From positions 1,860,001-1,924,000 of the forward strand of contig NC_009792.1 in assembly GCF_000018045.1 (NCBI RefSeq): DNA of 64,000 bases, in the 5' to 3' direction. Shown in pieces: positions 36,001-43,953 of the stretch (position 1 is the first letter of the stretch; each line of letters opens with the position of its first letter). A program made the translations under genes and the position numbers. Below the pieces are notes generated by a model. The model did not search any database, was not told where the DNA came from, and saw only the letters and a program-made list of their open reading frames with translations. The stretch comes from Citrobacter koseri ATCC BAA-895. Its GTDB lineage: Bacteria > Pseudomonadota > Gammaproteobacteria > Enterobacterales > Enterobacteriaceae.

Positions 36001-36978
36001 TGGCAAACCGGCACCTTCGTTCCGCCAACGCTGATTGAACTGGAAAGTTTTGATGAGCTGCAAAAAGAGATCTTCGGGCCGGTGCTGCATGTGGTGCGTT
36101 ACACGCGAAACCACCTTCCCGAACTGATTGCGCAGATCAACGCCTCCGGCTACGGTCTGACGCTGGGCGTACATACCCGAATTGACGAGACCATTGCGCA
36201 GGTCACCGGTTCAGCGCACGCAGGCAACCTGTACGTCAACCGTAATATGGTCGGCGCGGTCGTGGGCGTCCAGCCATTCGGCGGCGAAGGCTTGTCCGGC
36301 ACCGGGCCGAAAGCGGGCGGTCCGCTCTATCTCTACCGTCTGTTGGCAAATCGCCCGGAAAACGCGCTGGGCATTACGCTTGCCCGTCAGGATGCGGACT
36401 ACCCGGTGGATGCCCAGCTTAAAGCCGCGCTGACTCAGCCGCTTGACGCGCTGATCGGGTGGGCGGCGGATCGCCCGGCCTTGCATACGCTCTGTCAGCA
36501 GTTTAGCGAGCTGGCGCAGACCGGAACCCAGCGTCTGCTGCCTGGCCCTACCGGTGAGCGCAATACCTGGACGTTACTGCCGCGTGAACGCGTATTGTGT
36601 CTGGCTGATGACGAGCAGGACGCTCTGGTGCAGGTCGCCGCCGTGACAGCGGTCGGGAGTCTGATTTTGTGGCCGGACGATGCCTTCCACCGCGAACTGG
36701 CGAAGCGCCTGCCCGCTGCGGTTTGTGAACGTATTCAGTTTGCGAAAGCGGACACGCTGACTTCGCAGCCGTTCGATGCGGTGATCTTCCACGGCGATTC
36801 CGATCAGCTACGGGCGCTGTGCGAGGCGGTAGCCGCCCGTGACGGCGCGATCGTGTCGGTACAGGGCTTTGCCCGTGGTGAAACCAATATCCTGCTGGAG
36901 CGTCTGTATATTGAGCGCTCGCTCAGCGTTAACACCGCTGCGGCAGGTGGTAACGCCAGCCTGATGACAATTGGTTAA
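33016..36978 (+). CDS. putA: PutA, trifunctional proline dehydrogenase / P5C dehydrogenase / repressor
   Basis: The 1320-residue protein has an N-terminal ribbon-helix-helix domain (MGTTTMGVKLDDATRERIK ... TPHWLIKQAIFNYLEK). Next come the FAD-dependent proline dehydrogenase barrel (about 260-570, with NIDAEEADRLEISLDLLE and RLVKGAYWDSEIK) and the NAD-dependent glutamate-semialdehyde dehydrogenase (about 650-1120, with the Glu in AETGGMNAMIVDSS and the nucleophile in SAGQRCSALR). A C-terminal domain follows. It oxidises proline to glutamate at the membrane. When proline is low it binds DNA and represses putA and putP. Confidence 0.98.
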   Translation: MGTTTMGVKLDDATRERIKTAATRIDRTPHWLIKQAIFNYLEKLESDEALPELPALLAGAANEGDESTAQQEENHQPFLEFAEQILPQSVSRAAITAAYRRAETDAVPMLMEQARLPQPVAEQAHKLAYQLAEKLRNQKTASGRAGMVQGLLQEFSLSSQEGVALMCLAEALLRIPDKATRDALIRDKISNGNWQSHIGRSPSLFVNAATWGLLFTGKLVSTHNEASLSRSLNRIIGKSGEPLIRKGVDMAMRLMGEQFVTGETIAEALANARKLEDKGFRYSYDMLGEAALTAADAQAYMVSYQQAIHAIGKASNGRGIYEGPGISIKLSALHPRYSRAQYDRVMEELYPRLKSLTLLARQYDIGINIDAEEADRLEISLDLLEKLCFEPELAGWNGIGFVIQAYQKRCPFVIDYLIDLATRSRRRLMIRLVKGAYWDSEIKRAQMDGLEGYPVYTRKVYTDVSYLACAKKLLAVPNLIYPQFATHNAHTLAAIYQLAGQNYYPGQYEFQCLHGMGEPLYEQVTGKVADGKLNRPCRIYAPVGTHETLLAYLVRRLLENGANTSFVNRIADATLPLDELVADPVEAVEKLAQQEGQTGLPHPKIPLPRDLYGQGRENSGGLDLANEHRLASLSSALLNNALQKWQAKPMLEQPVADGEMTPVINPAEPKDIVGYVREASAADVEQALQNAVNNAPIWFATPPQERAAILQRAAVLMEGQMQQLIGILVREAGKTFSNAIAEVREAVDFLHYYAGQVRDDFDNETHRPLGPVVCISPWNFPLAIFTGQIAAALAAGNSVLAKPAEQTPLIAAQGIAILLEAGVPPGVVQLLPGQGETVGAQLTSDERVRGVMFTGSTEVASLLQRNIATRLDAQGRPIPLIAETGGMNAMIVDSSALTEQVVVDVLASAFDSAGQRCSALRILCLQDDIADHTLKMLRGAMAECRMGNPGRLTTDIGPVIDNEAKTNIERHIQAMRTKGRPVFQAVRENSDDAREWQTGTFVPPTLIELESFDELQKEIFGPVLHVVRYTRNHLPELIAQINASGYGLTLGVHTRIDETIAQVTGSAHAGNLYVNRNMVGAVVGVQPFGGEGLSGTGPKAGGPLYLYRLLANRPENALGITLARQDADYPVDAQLKAALTQPLDALIGWAADRPALHTLCQQFSELAQTGTQRLLPGPTGERNTWTLLPRERVLCLADDEQDALVQVAAVTAVGSLILWPDDAFHRELAKRLPAAVCERIQFAKADTLTSQPFDAVIFHGDSDQLRALCEAVAARDGAIVSVQGFARGETNILLERLYIERSLSVNTAAAGGNASLMTIG

Positions 36979-37004
36979 GGCTGTGGTTAATTAAGGCTTT
37001 GGAA

Positions 37005-37088
37005 AATGCCCGGTGGCGCTACGGCTCACCGGGCCTACAAAACACATTTGTAGGCCGGATCAGGCAAAGCCGCCATCCGGCAATGTTT
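37005..37088. repeat. REP pair
   Basis: ATGCCCGGTGGCGCTACGGC ... CACCGGGCCTACAA followed by TTGTAGGCCGGATCAGGC ... GCCGCCATCCGGCAAT is a typical inverted REP doublet between putA and the DUF1311 gene. Confidence 0.88.
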
Positions 37089-37105
37089 TAGAGCCAGAGG
37101 GAAGT

Positions 37106-37501
37106 ATGAAGCGAATTATATTCACATGCGCTGCGCTGCTACTCAGCGCTCAGGCACTGGCCGATGACTGCGCCAACGCCAGCACGCAAATGGAGATGAA
37201 CACCTGCGCCGCCGCGCAATTTCAAACCGCCGATAAAAAACTCAATGAGACGTACCAGAATGCGCTAAAACGCGCCGAACCGCCGCAGCGTGACTTGCTG
37301 AAAAAAGCGCAAATCGCCTGGATTGCCCTGCGGGACGCCGACTGCGCGCTGGTCAGTTCCGGCACGGAAGGCGGCAGTATACAGCCGATGATCGCCAGCC
37401 AGTGCATGACGGACAAAACGGACGAACGCGAAGCGTTTTTAGCTTCGCTGCTGCAATGTGAGGAAGGCGATTTGAGCTGTCCGTTGCCGCCTGCCGGTTA
37501 A
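37106..37501 (+). CDS. Secreted DUF1311 / LprI-like protein
   Basis: The 131-residue product has a signal peptide (MKRIIFTCAALLLSAQALA-DDC). The mature domain carries conserved cysteines and the DUF1311 pattern (CANASTQMEMNTCAAAQF ... ADKKLNETYQNAL ... LKKAQIAWIALRDADCAL). LprI-type members inhibit lysozyme, but for most family proteins no function is known. The start follows AGAGGGAAGT, which decides against the upstream in-frame start at 37013. Its stop overlaps the convergent rutR stop by 4 bp. I do not know this gene from the E. coli put-rut interval. Confidence 0.8.
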   Translation: MKRIIFTCAALLLSAQALADDCANASTQMEMNTCAAAQFQTADKKLNETYQNALKRAEPPQRDLLKKAQIAWIALRDADCALVSSGTEGGSIQPMIASQCMTDKTDEREAFLASLLQCEEGDLSCPLPPAG

Positions 37502-38136
37502 CGTACGCGAATGCCTTCAATAATCATCCGCTGTACGCTTTCGACCGTTTGATTGAAAAAGGCTTCATCACGCAGCGTTGCGCCCGTTACCGCTTCGACC
37601 TGAGGCGCAAAATCGGCGTAATGCTGCGTTGAAGCCCAAATCATAAAGATCAGGTGATGCGGATCGACGGGCGCCAGTTTTCCACTGTTTACCCATCCGG
37701 CAATCAATGCTGATTTTTCGTCAATCAGCGCCTTCAAATCCCCGGTCAGTTCTTCCATCAGCAACGGCGCGCCCGCCAGCATCTCCATGCAAAAAAGCCG
37801 GGAAGCCTGCGGATAATCACGGGAGACCTCCAGTTTAAGACGGATGTACTCTTTGATCGCCACCAGTGGCGCGAAGTCTTCACGAAAGGCCTTTAACGGC
37901 GCCAGCCAGATATCAAGGATTTGCCGCAGTACGGCGACATAAAGCGCCTCTTTCGACGGGTAATAATAGAGCAAATTGGTTTTGGACACTCCCGCCTGCT
38001 CAGCCACCTGCTCCAGACGTGAACCATGAATACCGTACTGGGAAAACGTGTTTAATGCAGCGGTTAAAATCGCCTGGCGCTTGGCGCTGACGGCCTGTGA
38101 ACGTTTACCTGTTTTTTTCTCTGCGCGTTGAACCAT
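37498..38136 (-). CDS. rutR: RutR, TetR-family pyrimidine-responsive regulator
   Basis: The start at 38136 (MVQRAEKKTGKRSQAVSAKR) gives 212 residues, the RutR length. The N-terminal TetR helix-turn-helix (RLEQVAEQAGVSKTNLLYYYPSKE) and the ligand domain strongly match E. coli RutR. RutR is derepressed by uracil/thymine and controls rutABCDEFG, carAB and other genes. No rut operon flanks it here. On one side is putA with a DUF1311 gene, on the other ymdF and wrbA. It may be an orphan regulator acting elsewhere. Confidence 0.92.
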   Translation of the reverse strand: MVQRAEKKTGKRSQAVSAKRQAILTAALNTFSQYGIHGSRLEQVAEQAGVSKTNLLYYYPSKEALYVAVLRQILDIWLAPLKAFREDFAPLVAIKEYIRLKLEVSRDYPQASRLFCMEMLAGAPLLMEELTGDLKALIDEKSALIAGWVNSGKLAPVDPHHLIFMIWASTQHYADFAPQVEAVTGATLRDEAFFNQTVESVQRMIIEGIRVR

Positions 38137-38251
38137 GCGCCCTCTCCTTGTTTTATTGCCGCCAGGATACCGTGGCAACGGCGCTTTTTTCTTTTTGAAC
38201 GTCAGGACGCTTAGTTTGCGTCGCCTGCGGCGACACTTCAATCTTACGGAC

Positions 38252-38277
38252 AAAAAAACCGCCGGAGGAACCGGCGG
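38252..38277 (-). terminator. Intrinsic terminator of ymdF
   Basis: On the minus strand CCGCCGG/CCGGCGG with a 5-nt loop is followed by seven T. It lies about 60 bp after the ymdF stop and upstream of rutR. Confidence 0.88.
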
Positions 38278-38337
38278 CGGTGGCATCATAACGTTTACCA
38301 GCGGCATGCGCTAAACATTATGGCGTTAACTTACAGG

Positions 38338-38511
38338 CTAGCTGTTACGGTTACCGTGACTGCTTTTGCCCCCTTTTTTGCCTGCTTCTGATGCACGCTG
38401 CGGGTCATTCTTAAAGTTGCCCCCGCTGTGCTGGCCACCTTTACGACCTGCTTCTGATGCTCTTTCGCGGTCTTCCGCAAAATTACCGGAACCGCCCCGA
38501 TGGTTTGCCAT
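38338..38511 (-). CDS. ymdF: YmdF, stress-induced KGG-repeat small protein
   Basis: The 57-residue hydrophilic protein starts MANHRGGSGNFAEDRERASE at ATG 38511. It contains two copies of the motif RASEAG(R/K)KGGQHSGG / RASEAGKKGGKSSHGN, the KGG (YciG-type) general stress repeat. Relatives are RpoS-induced, but their molecular function is unknown. The ribosome-binding site GGAGGTCAGT precedes the start. A dedicated terminator follows. Confidence 0.88.
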   Translation of the reverse strand: MANHRGGSGNFAEDRERASEAGRKGGQHSGGNFKNDPQRASEAGKKGGKSSHGNRNS

Positions 38512-38896
38512 TACTGACCTCCGTCATAGATTAGACATCATATTGCATCGGTGTTGAGGAAGATCTCCTCACGCGGCATATGGCAGACGCCACAATTATT
38601 GCCACGCGGAACTAAGCTTAGCGAAGTTACCCCGGCTGACCAGTAAATCGTAATATTCTGCAACAGGTTCGTCAGGGGGACAGGAATAATCCCCCCAGGA
38701 AATCAATAAGCCTCTCTTATGGTTAAAGAAATCCGAACGGCGAAAAATGTATCATTTTGCAACAAAAACGACGCTGATAAATCTTGTTATAAATCAAAGA
38801 AATGGTTGTGATATTTGCACTCTCTCCAGGACGTCATATCTTTAAATAGAGGTAGCGAATCGCTACGGACACGGTTAACTCGAGGAGTAGTGCAAA
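38512..38896. other. ymdF-wrbA divergent intergenic region
   Basis: These 385 bp hold the ymdF and wrbA promoters. wrbA is RpoS-dependent in E. coli. The segment 38680-38850 is AT-rich. I see no operator I can name with confidence and no further ORF with coding character. Confidence 0.45.
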
Positions 38897-39493
38897 ATGG
38901 CAAAAATTCTGGTGCTTTATTATTCCATGTACGGACACATCGAAACCATGGCGCATGCGGTGGCGGAAGGGGCAAACAAAGTGGACGGCGCAGAAGTCGT
39001 TATCAAACGCGTACCGGAAACGATGCAGCCTGAAATCTTCGCAAAGGCCGGAGGTAAAACACAAAACGCACCAGTCGCAACCCCGCAGGAACTGCCTGAT
39101 TACGACGCCATCATTTTTGGTACGCCGACGCGCTTTGGCAATATGTCAGGCCAGATGCGCACCTTCCTGGACCAGACGGGCGGTTTGTGGGCATCCGGCG
39201 CGCTGTATGGAAAACTCGCCAGCGTATTCAGCTCGACAGGCACCGGCGGCGGTCAGGAACAAACCATTACCTCAACCTGGACCACGCTGGCTCACCACGG
39301 CATGGTGATTGTCCCTATCGGTTACGCCGCGCAGGAACTGTTTGACGTCTCGCAGGTTCGCGGCGGTACGCCATACGGCGCCACCACGATTGCCGGGGGC
39401 GATGGTTCACGCCAGCCAAGCCAGGAAGAACTTTCTATCGCTCGCTATCAGGGTGAATATGTTGCAGGTCTGGCAGTAAAACTCAACGGCTAA
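38897..39493 (+). CDS. wrbA: WrbA, NAD(P)H:quinone oxidoreductase
   Basis: The 198-residue flavodoxin-like FMN protein starts MAKILVLYYSMYGHIETMAH. It binds FMN as a tetramer and reduces quinones by two electrons, avoiding semiquinone radicals under stress. The FMN-phosphate loop (YYSMYGHIET) and the PTRFGNMSGQMRTFLDQT and TGTGGGQEQT segments are visible. It is followed after 20 bp by yccJ, a conserved pair. AGGAG precedes the ATG. Confidence 0.96.
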   Translation: MAKILVLYYSMYGHIETMAHAVAEGANKVDGAEVVIKRVPETMQPEIFAKAGGKTQNAPVATPQELPDYDAIIFGTPTRFGNMSGQMRTFLDQTGGLWASGALYGKLASVFSSTGTGGGQEQTITSTWTTLAHHGMVIVPIGYAAQELFDVSQVRGGTPYGATTIAGGDGSRQPSQEELSIARYQGEYVAGLAVKLNG

Positions 39494-39513
39494 TCTTCAA
39501 CAGGAGGATTCGA

Positions 39514-39741
39514 ATGCCAACTCAAGAAGCGAAGGCTCATCACGTCGGCGAATGGGCAAGTCTGCGTAATACATCACCAGAAATAGCCGAAGCCATTTTT
39601 GAAGTCGCGAAGTATGACGAGAAACTGGCTGAAAAAATTTGGGAGGAAGGCAGCGACGAAGTGTTGCTTAAAGCCTTTGAGAAGACGGATAAAGATTCGC
39701 TATTTTGGGGCGAACAAACCATCGAACGTAAAAATGCCTGA
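39514..39741 (+). CDS. yccJ: YccJ, small conserved protein
   Basis: The 75-residue acidic protein (MPTQEAKAHHVGEWASLRN) is YccJ. It forms an operon with wrbA, and its function is unknown. It is preceded by ACAGGAGGATTCG, a strong ribosome-binding site. Confidence 0.93.
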   Translation: MPTQEAKAHHVGEWASLRNTSPEIAEAIFEVAKYDEKLAEKIWEEGSDEVLLKAFEKTDKDSLFWGEQTIERKNA

Positions 39742-39745
39742 CCTT

Positions 39746-39771
39746 TTCTCCCCCGCCTGCGCGGGGGAGAA
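39746..39771. other. Stem-loop between convergent yccJ and agp
   Basis: The 11-bp perfect stem TTCTCCCCCGC/GCGGGGGAGAA with loop CTGC lies between the two convergent stops. Neither strand has a T run after the stem, so I list it as a stem-loop rather than a proven terminator. Confidence 0.7.
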
Positions 39772-39777
39772 CCTCTG

Positions 39778-41019
39778 CTATTTTGCCGCGCTGTTCAACA
39801 CGTTATCGAACTTATCAAGAGGACAGAAGCCGTTTGCGTCTATCGGGCATCCCGCCAGTTCCAGCGTGACGCGCTGCGCCGGTGATTTCAGCGTCAGGAC
39901 GTCCGCGTTACGCAACTGCTGCGAGCTCTGATACACATATTCGATTTTCATCAGGTCGCGATTGCCTTTGCTGTCATGCCAGCGCTGGAACACAATCTTG
40001 CCGCCAATCGGGGTGCGTTCGTACTGATCGTGCAGCTGGTAGGGTTTGAAATCCAGCGCCGTCAGCAGCGAAGCAATATTCGAGTCATGCCCCACCAGAA
40101 CGGTAATTTTCGGCGCGCTGCTACGGTCAGTCACCAGCGCTTTATCAATATATTTGACCAGCGGTTTGGCGACGTTGCGCGCCACTTCACCCGAGGTAAA
40201 CAGGCTGTCCTGATACCCGTTCTTCAGCTTTGACAGGACTTTCCACTGCTGATCGGATTTAATCTCGCCCCAGGCGACCTGATCCATCGGGAAGCCTTCG
40301 TAGTATTGCAGCGTAAACGCATCCACCAGCGAATTGCCAACTTTCAGCGGCCCCGAAACGCCAGGCTCCTCCTGATACTTCGCGCTAAAGGCGTCTTTGG
40401 CTTCGGTCAGCGAACACTGCTGTTTTTCTTTGCAGGACGGTGAATCTTTGTAGTCCGTCATCTGCGCCAGCAGTTGATAGCTGTCGTCAAGCTGCATCTG
40501 GCTGCGCTCTTTTTCCATCGCCTGCACCGCTTTCTGGCTAAACGCCGCAGAGTCATCGGTGATCACCGGATTAAACGTTGGGTCCATCGTGCCCATTTTT
40601 TCCTGATGATGTACCGGAATGTCGCACCCAGGGAAAGCGCCGGTGATAAAGAATTGTGCCGTCGCAACGGTGCGTTGCAGACTGTTGGCATAGGTATATA
40701 CCGTGTCCGTCGTCGGGCATTCACCTGACGTGACCATCCCCTGCTCCGCCAGCCATTCTCGCATGTAGTGGCCCATATAAATTTCCAGCACACCGCCTTT
40801 CGTGGTGAGCTGCCCGCCGGGCACATCCCACTCCGGCCACTGATTCGGCGTGGACTGCTCCAGCACGCTGCCATTATTGGCCAACGGCGCGCGCAAGTTG
40901 TGTCGGCTCATCATCAACACTTGTTGCAGTTGATAACCTTCCGGCGTTGTCTGCGCTTGCGCGGCGGACGACAATAAAACAGCCCCTGCCACAGCGGCGG
41001 CGAGTATCAATTTTTTCAT
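39778..41019 (-). CDS. agp: Periplasmic glucose-1-phosphatase
   Basis: This 413-residue histidine acid phosphatase has a signal peptide (MKKLILAAAVAGAVLLSSAAQA), the catalytic motif MMSRHNLRAPLANN (RHxxRxP type) and the HD motif in VLVGHDSNIASLL. Agp releases glucose from glucose-1-phosphate in the periplasm, scavenging glucose, and has some phytase activity. It is convergent with yccJ. About 120 bp separate its start from the next gene upstream. Confidence 0.96.
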   Translation of the reverse strand: MKKLILAAAVAGAVLLSSAAQAQTTPEGYQLQQVLMMSRHNLRAPLANNGSVLEQSTPNQWPEWDVPGGQLTTKGGVLEIYMGHYMREWLAEQGMVTSGECPTTDTVYTYANSLQRTVATAQFFITGAFPGCDIPVHHQEKMGTMDPTFNPVITDDSAAFSQKAVQAMEKERSQMQLDDSYQLLAQMTDYKDSPSCKEKQQCSLTEAKDAFSAKYQEEPGVSGPLKVGNSLVDAFTLQYYEGFPMDQVAWGEIKSDQQWKVLSKLKNGYQDSLFTSGEVARNVAKPLVKYIDKALVTDRSSAPKITVLVGHDSNIASLLTALDFKPYQLHDQYERTPIGGKIVFQRWHDSKGNRDLMKIEYVYQSSQQLRNADVLTLKSPAQRVTLELAGCPIDANGFCPLDKFDNVLNSAAK

Positions 41020-41140
41020 CCCTACAACCTCTTGTTGTTATCAATCCTCATAGAGTGTGACAGAAATATGACATTTTTCCGGGAACGGTTTCGCAAAACG
41101 GGAGATTCCAGAAGATAACCGGCAGGTCAGCGTGTTCCGG

Positions 41141-41626
41141 TTATTCCGAGATAAAAACCTCATACTTAATATTGCGGGCGCAATAAAAAGTGCCGTCCGT
41201 CAGATACAGTTCACGAAATCGCGTGTTATCAGAGATGTTGTCCAGCAGGGAACGCTCCGTATCGACAAATTCTTTTTGCACGCGGTAATGAACGGCGTTC
41301 TCCGTTTCAAAAGAGACATATTCCGTGGTGGCGTAGGGCTTATTTTTTGATTTCACGTACACGATATATTGCACGGTACTGGCCGTCAGCCCCGTTTTCG
41401 CCGCGATCTCTTTGAGACTCAACGTCTCAGAGGCATAAAGCGCCTGAACCTGCGCTATGCGTCGGTGATTATACGCCGTCACCCGAAGGCTCAGTTTCAG
41501 CCGATAGGCCATATTCCGCACGGCGGTAATATTGGTGTGAAGCAGTTGCGCTATCTGCTCGGTTGTGAGGATGCCCGCGTTTTCCCGCAGAATCGCAAGG
41601 CTTTCGTCGTTCCAGATAAATGCCAT
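41141..41626 (-). CDS. Unrecognised helix-turn-helix protein
   Basis: This is a 161-residue protein I cannot name. Residues about 1-50 (MAFIWNDESLAILRENAGIL ... VRNMAYRLKLSLRV) look like one HTH. Residues about 60-90 (QVQALYASETLSLKEIAAKTGL, then TASTVQYIVY) look like a second, resolvase/sigma-4-like HTH. The C-terminal half has no motif I know. It starts 24 bp after the TlpA-like gene with its own GGAGAG ribosome-binding site, on the same strand as the iron-uptake genes. It could therefore be the last gene of that operon, and a regulatory role is inference only. Confidence 0.65.
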   Translation of the reverse strand: MAFIWNDESLAILRENAGILTTEQIAQLLHTNITAVRNMAYRLKLSLRVTAYNHRRIAQVQALYASETLSLKEIAAKTGLTASTVQYIVYVKSKNKPYATTEYVSFETENAVHYRVQKEFVDTERSLLDNISDNTRFRELYLTDGTFYCARNIKYEVFISE

Positions 41627-41650
41627 TGGGTATCTCTCCGTACGCGTCGT

Positions 41651-42136
41651 TCATCGCGCCGCCAGGCGCGCAAACGTGGCCTCTAACTCTGGCGGCTTAC
41701 GCATACCCTGGTGTAGCTCCAGAACGCGTCCTTCGGGGTCAATCAGTACGGAGGTCGGCGTGCCGATCACCTGATAACGTTCCTGGGTAATGTTGAGCTG
41801 ATCGCGCACCACCGGATAGGTTATCTGATGCTTTGCCAGCAGATCGTTGATCCTGACCGTTTCAGGGTCGGTATTGACCGCCACAACCACCACTTTATCG
41901 CCCCATTTTTTGCTCAGCGCTTCCAGCGTGTCCATTTCCGCCAGACACCCCCCGCATCCCGCAGACCAAAAATTCAGGTACACCGCCTTTCCTTGCCAGC
42001 GTTCAAGGCCTGACTCCTGGCCTTGCAGATCAAACGCCGCCAGCGCCGGGGCCGGTGCCCCGACCGCCAGCTTTTCTTCTTTACACCCGCTTATCAGGAT
42101 CGCCGCCGCGAGTAGCAGCACATTATGCCAGCGCAT
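41651..42136 (-). CDS. TlpA-like thioredoxin-fold lipoprotein
   Basis: Starting at 42136 (MRWHNVLLLAAAILISGCKE) the product is 161 residues with a lipobox ISGC, so it is a membrane-anchored periplasmic thioredoxin. The active site is CGGC in NFWSAGCGGCLAEMDTLEAL, and the cis-Pro loop is in IGTPTSVLI. P19-type iron systems of Campylobacter (Cj1664-Cj1665) include similar thioredoxins. It overlaps the ABC ATPase gene by 14 bp, which supports the operon. Its substrate may be the cysteine-rich DUF2318 partner, which is inference. Confidence 0.88.
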   Translation of the reverse strand: MRWHNVLLLAAAILISGCKEEKLAVGAPAPALAAFDLQGQESGLERWQGKAVYLNFWSAGCGGCLAEMDTLEALSKKWGDKVVVVAVNTDPETVRINDLLAKHQITYPVVRDQLNITQERYQVIGTPTSVLIDPEGRVLELHQGMRKPPELEATFARLAAR

Positions 42137-42818
42137 GTTGATTGGCCTCCTCACCCAGATATTTACCGTGTTGCAGCCGCAGAATACGGTCGGCAAACTG
42201 CCCAAGCGCAGGGTTGTGCGTCACCATCACAATCGTGCGCCCCTGACGATGCAGATCGGTGAGCAGATCCAGCACCCGCTGCTCATTCTCTTCATCCAGG
42301 TTGCCCGTCGGTTCATCCGCGAAAATAACCGGCGGTTCGTTGACCAGCGCCCGGGCGATACACACACGCTGCTGCTCACCACCGGAAAGCTGGCTCGGCA
42401 GGTGCGTCACACGATGCCCAAGCCCTACCTGCTCCAGCACCTTCCTCGCCGCCGCTTCATCCACCACGCTGTGGTAATGCTGGGCGAGCATGATGTTTTC
42501 CAGCGCAGTTAAGAACGGGATCAAATGGAACTGCTGAAATACCAGGCCGATTTTCTCGGCGCGAAAGCGACGACGCCCCTCTTCATCCAGCGCGGCGGCA
42601 TCGGTGCCGTCAAGAAACACCTGCCCTTCCGTCGCCGTATCAAGGCACGTCAGAATATTCATCAGCGTGGTTTTACCAGAACCAGAAGCGCCCATAATGG
42701 CGACAAATTCACCCTGCGCAATGCGCAGATTAATGTCATCCAGGGCGGTAACGTCACCGAACCGTTTGTATAAGTGGCGGGTTTCGATCGCCACCTGAGG
42801 GATATGCGTAACGGACAT
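42123..42818 (-). CDS. ABC transporter ATPase (LolD/MacB type), FetMP-associated
   Basis: This 231-residue ATPase of the LolD/MacB/FtsE group has Walker A GASGSGKTT, signature LSGGEQQR and Walker B VIFADEPTGNLDEEN. The two adjacent FtsX-type permeases are its obvious partners. The set corresponds to the Cj1661-Cj1663 components of the P19 iron-uptake locus. Such complexes are usually mechanotransducers rather than importers. It lies 4 bp after the upstream permease gene. Confidence 0.92.
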   Translation of the reverse strand: MSVTHIPQVAIETRHLYKRFGDVTALDDINLRIAQGEFVAIMGASGSGKTTLMNILTCLDTATEGQVFLDGTDAAALDEEGRRRFRAEKIGLVFQQFHLIPFLTALENIMLAQHYHSVVDEAAARKVLEQVGLGHRVTHLPSQLSGGEQQRVCIARALVNEPPVIFADEPTGNLDEENEQRVLDLLTDLHRQGRTIVMVTHNPALGQFADRILRLQHGKYLGEEANQHALA

Positions 42819-42822
42819 GGCG

Positions 42823-43953
42823 CTACTCTCCTTTCAGCACTTTAGCAGGCTCGACGCTTACCGCGCGTCGCACCGGAACAATCGCCGCCAGAATGGCGAC
42901 CAGTAAAGACAACACCAGAGTAATGGGCAACACCGGCAGACGCAGCGAAATGGCGGCATTAAACACCGTTAATCCCAACAGTTGCGCCAGCAAATATCCC
43001 AGTACCCAGCCGCACGCCACCGCCGCCAGCGCGATGATGCTGGTTTCCAGCAGAATTTGCCGCACAATATCGCCGTTGCTGGAACCAAGCGCTTTTTGCA
43101 GCGCAAACTCGCGCGCCCGCTCGCCGACAATCGCCATCAGCGTGGTATTCACGCACAGCGAAGAGAGCGCCAGAATCACGATCGAGACCAGCCCCATCAG
43201 ACCTTTAATTTTATCCAGCACCTGCCCTTCGGAAGCAGAGACCTTACGCACCGGACGAATCTCCAGGTCAGGATACTGCGCCTGCAACCGGCTGGCGTAG
43301 CTCTCCACCTGGCCGACATCGTTACTGACGCTAAGCAAGCCGTGGCTGATTTTGCCCGGCTGATGCAGCCAGGCCTGCGCCACGTCGAGGCTGACGATCA
43401 GCATGTTGTCCGTCGCATCGCCAGACTCCACAATGCCTTTAATCTGCAAATTCTTACGCTGATTGTGATCCACCAGCGTGATGCTGTCGCCCGGCTGCAC
43501 GTTGAGGCGTTCCGCCAGTTTGACGCCGATCATCGCGTTACGGTCGTCAAAACTGACGCCAATCCAGCTACCGGTGACCTGCCAGTACGGCACCAGTTTT
43601 TGCAGCGACTCGAACCACACGCCAACCATCACCACTTTTTCCAGCTCGGTGCGCGCCATGCCGTACAACCACGGACTGGCGCCATGCACCAGCCCCTGCG
43701 GCGCCTGATCGAGAATGCTCTGCAACTCCTGCTGCGGCATACTGGAACCGTGCCCCGGCCCAATGTAAAAATTCGCGCCGAAGGTGCGCAGTTCTTCGCT
43801 CATTTTGGTGTTAATGTCGAACCAGACGGCAGAAAGCGCCGTCACGATGGTCGCCCCCACCATCAGCGCGGCAAACACCACGCTGACCCGCTGAAAACGC
43901 AGACGCAGCGCCCGCCACACCAGCAGCCAGAGCATGGTACGTTTAGCGGCCAT
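42823..43953 (-). CDS. FtsX-family ABC permease (second of pair)
   Basis: The 376-residue permease has an N-terminal TM helix, a MacB-type periplasmic domain (about 45-250) and three C-terminal TM helices with the FtsX signature (ERAREFALQKALGSSNGDIV). It starts with an 11-bp overlap of the preceding permease gene. With the second FtsX protein and the ATPase it forms the ABC part of the iron-uptake cluster. Its exact role in the family is not settled. Confidence 0.9.
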   Translation of the reverse strand: MAAKRTMLWLLVWRALRLRFQRVSVVFAALMVGATIVTALSAVWFDINTKMSEELRTFGANFYIGPGHGSSMPQQELQSILDQAPQGLVHGASPWLYGMARTELEKVVMVGVWFESLQKLVPYWQVTGSWIGVSFDDRNAMIGVKLAERLNVQPGDSITLVDHNQRKNLQIKGIVESGDATDNMLIVSLDVAQAWLHQPGKISHGLLSVSNDVGQVESYASRLQAQYPDLEIRPVRKVSASEGQVLDKIKGLMGLVSIVILALSSLCVNTTLMAIVGERAREFALQKALGSSNGDIVRQILLETSIIALAAVACGWVLGYLLAQLLGLTVFNAAISLRLPVLPITLVLSLLVAILAAIVPVRRAVSVEPAKVLKGE

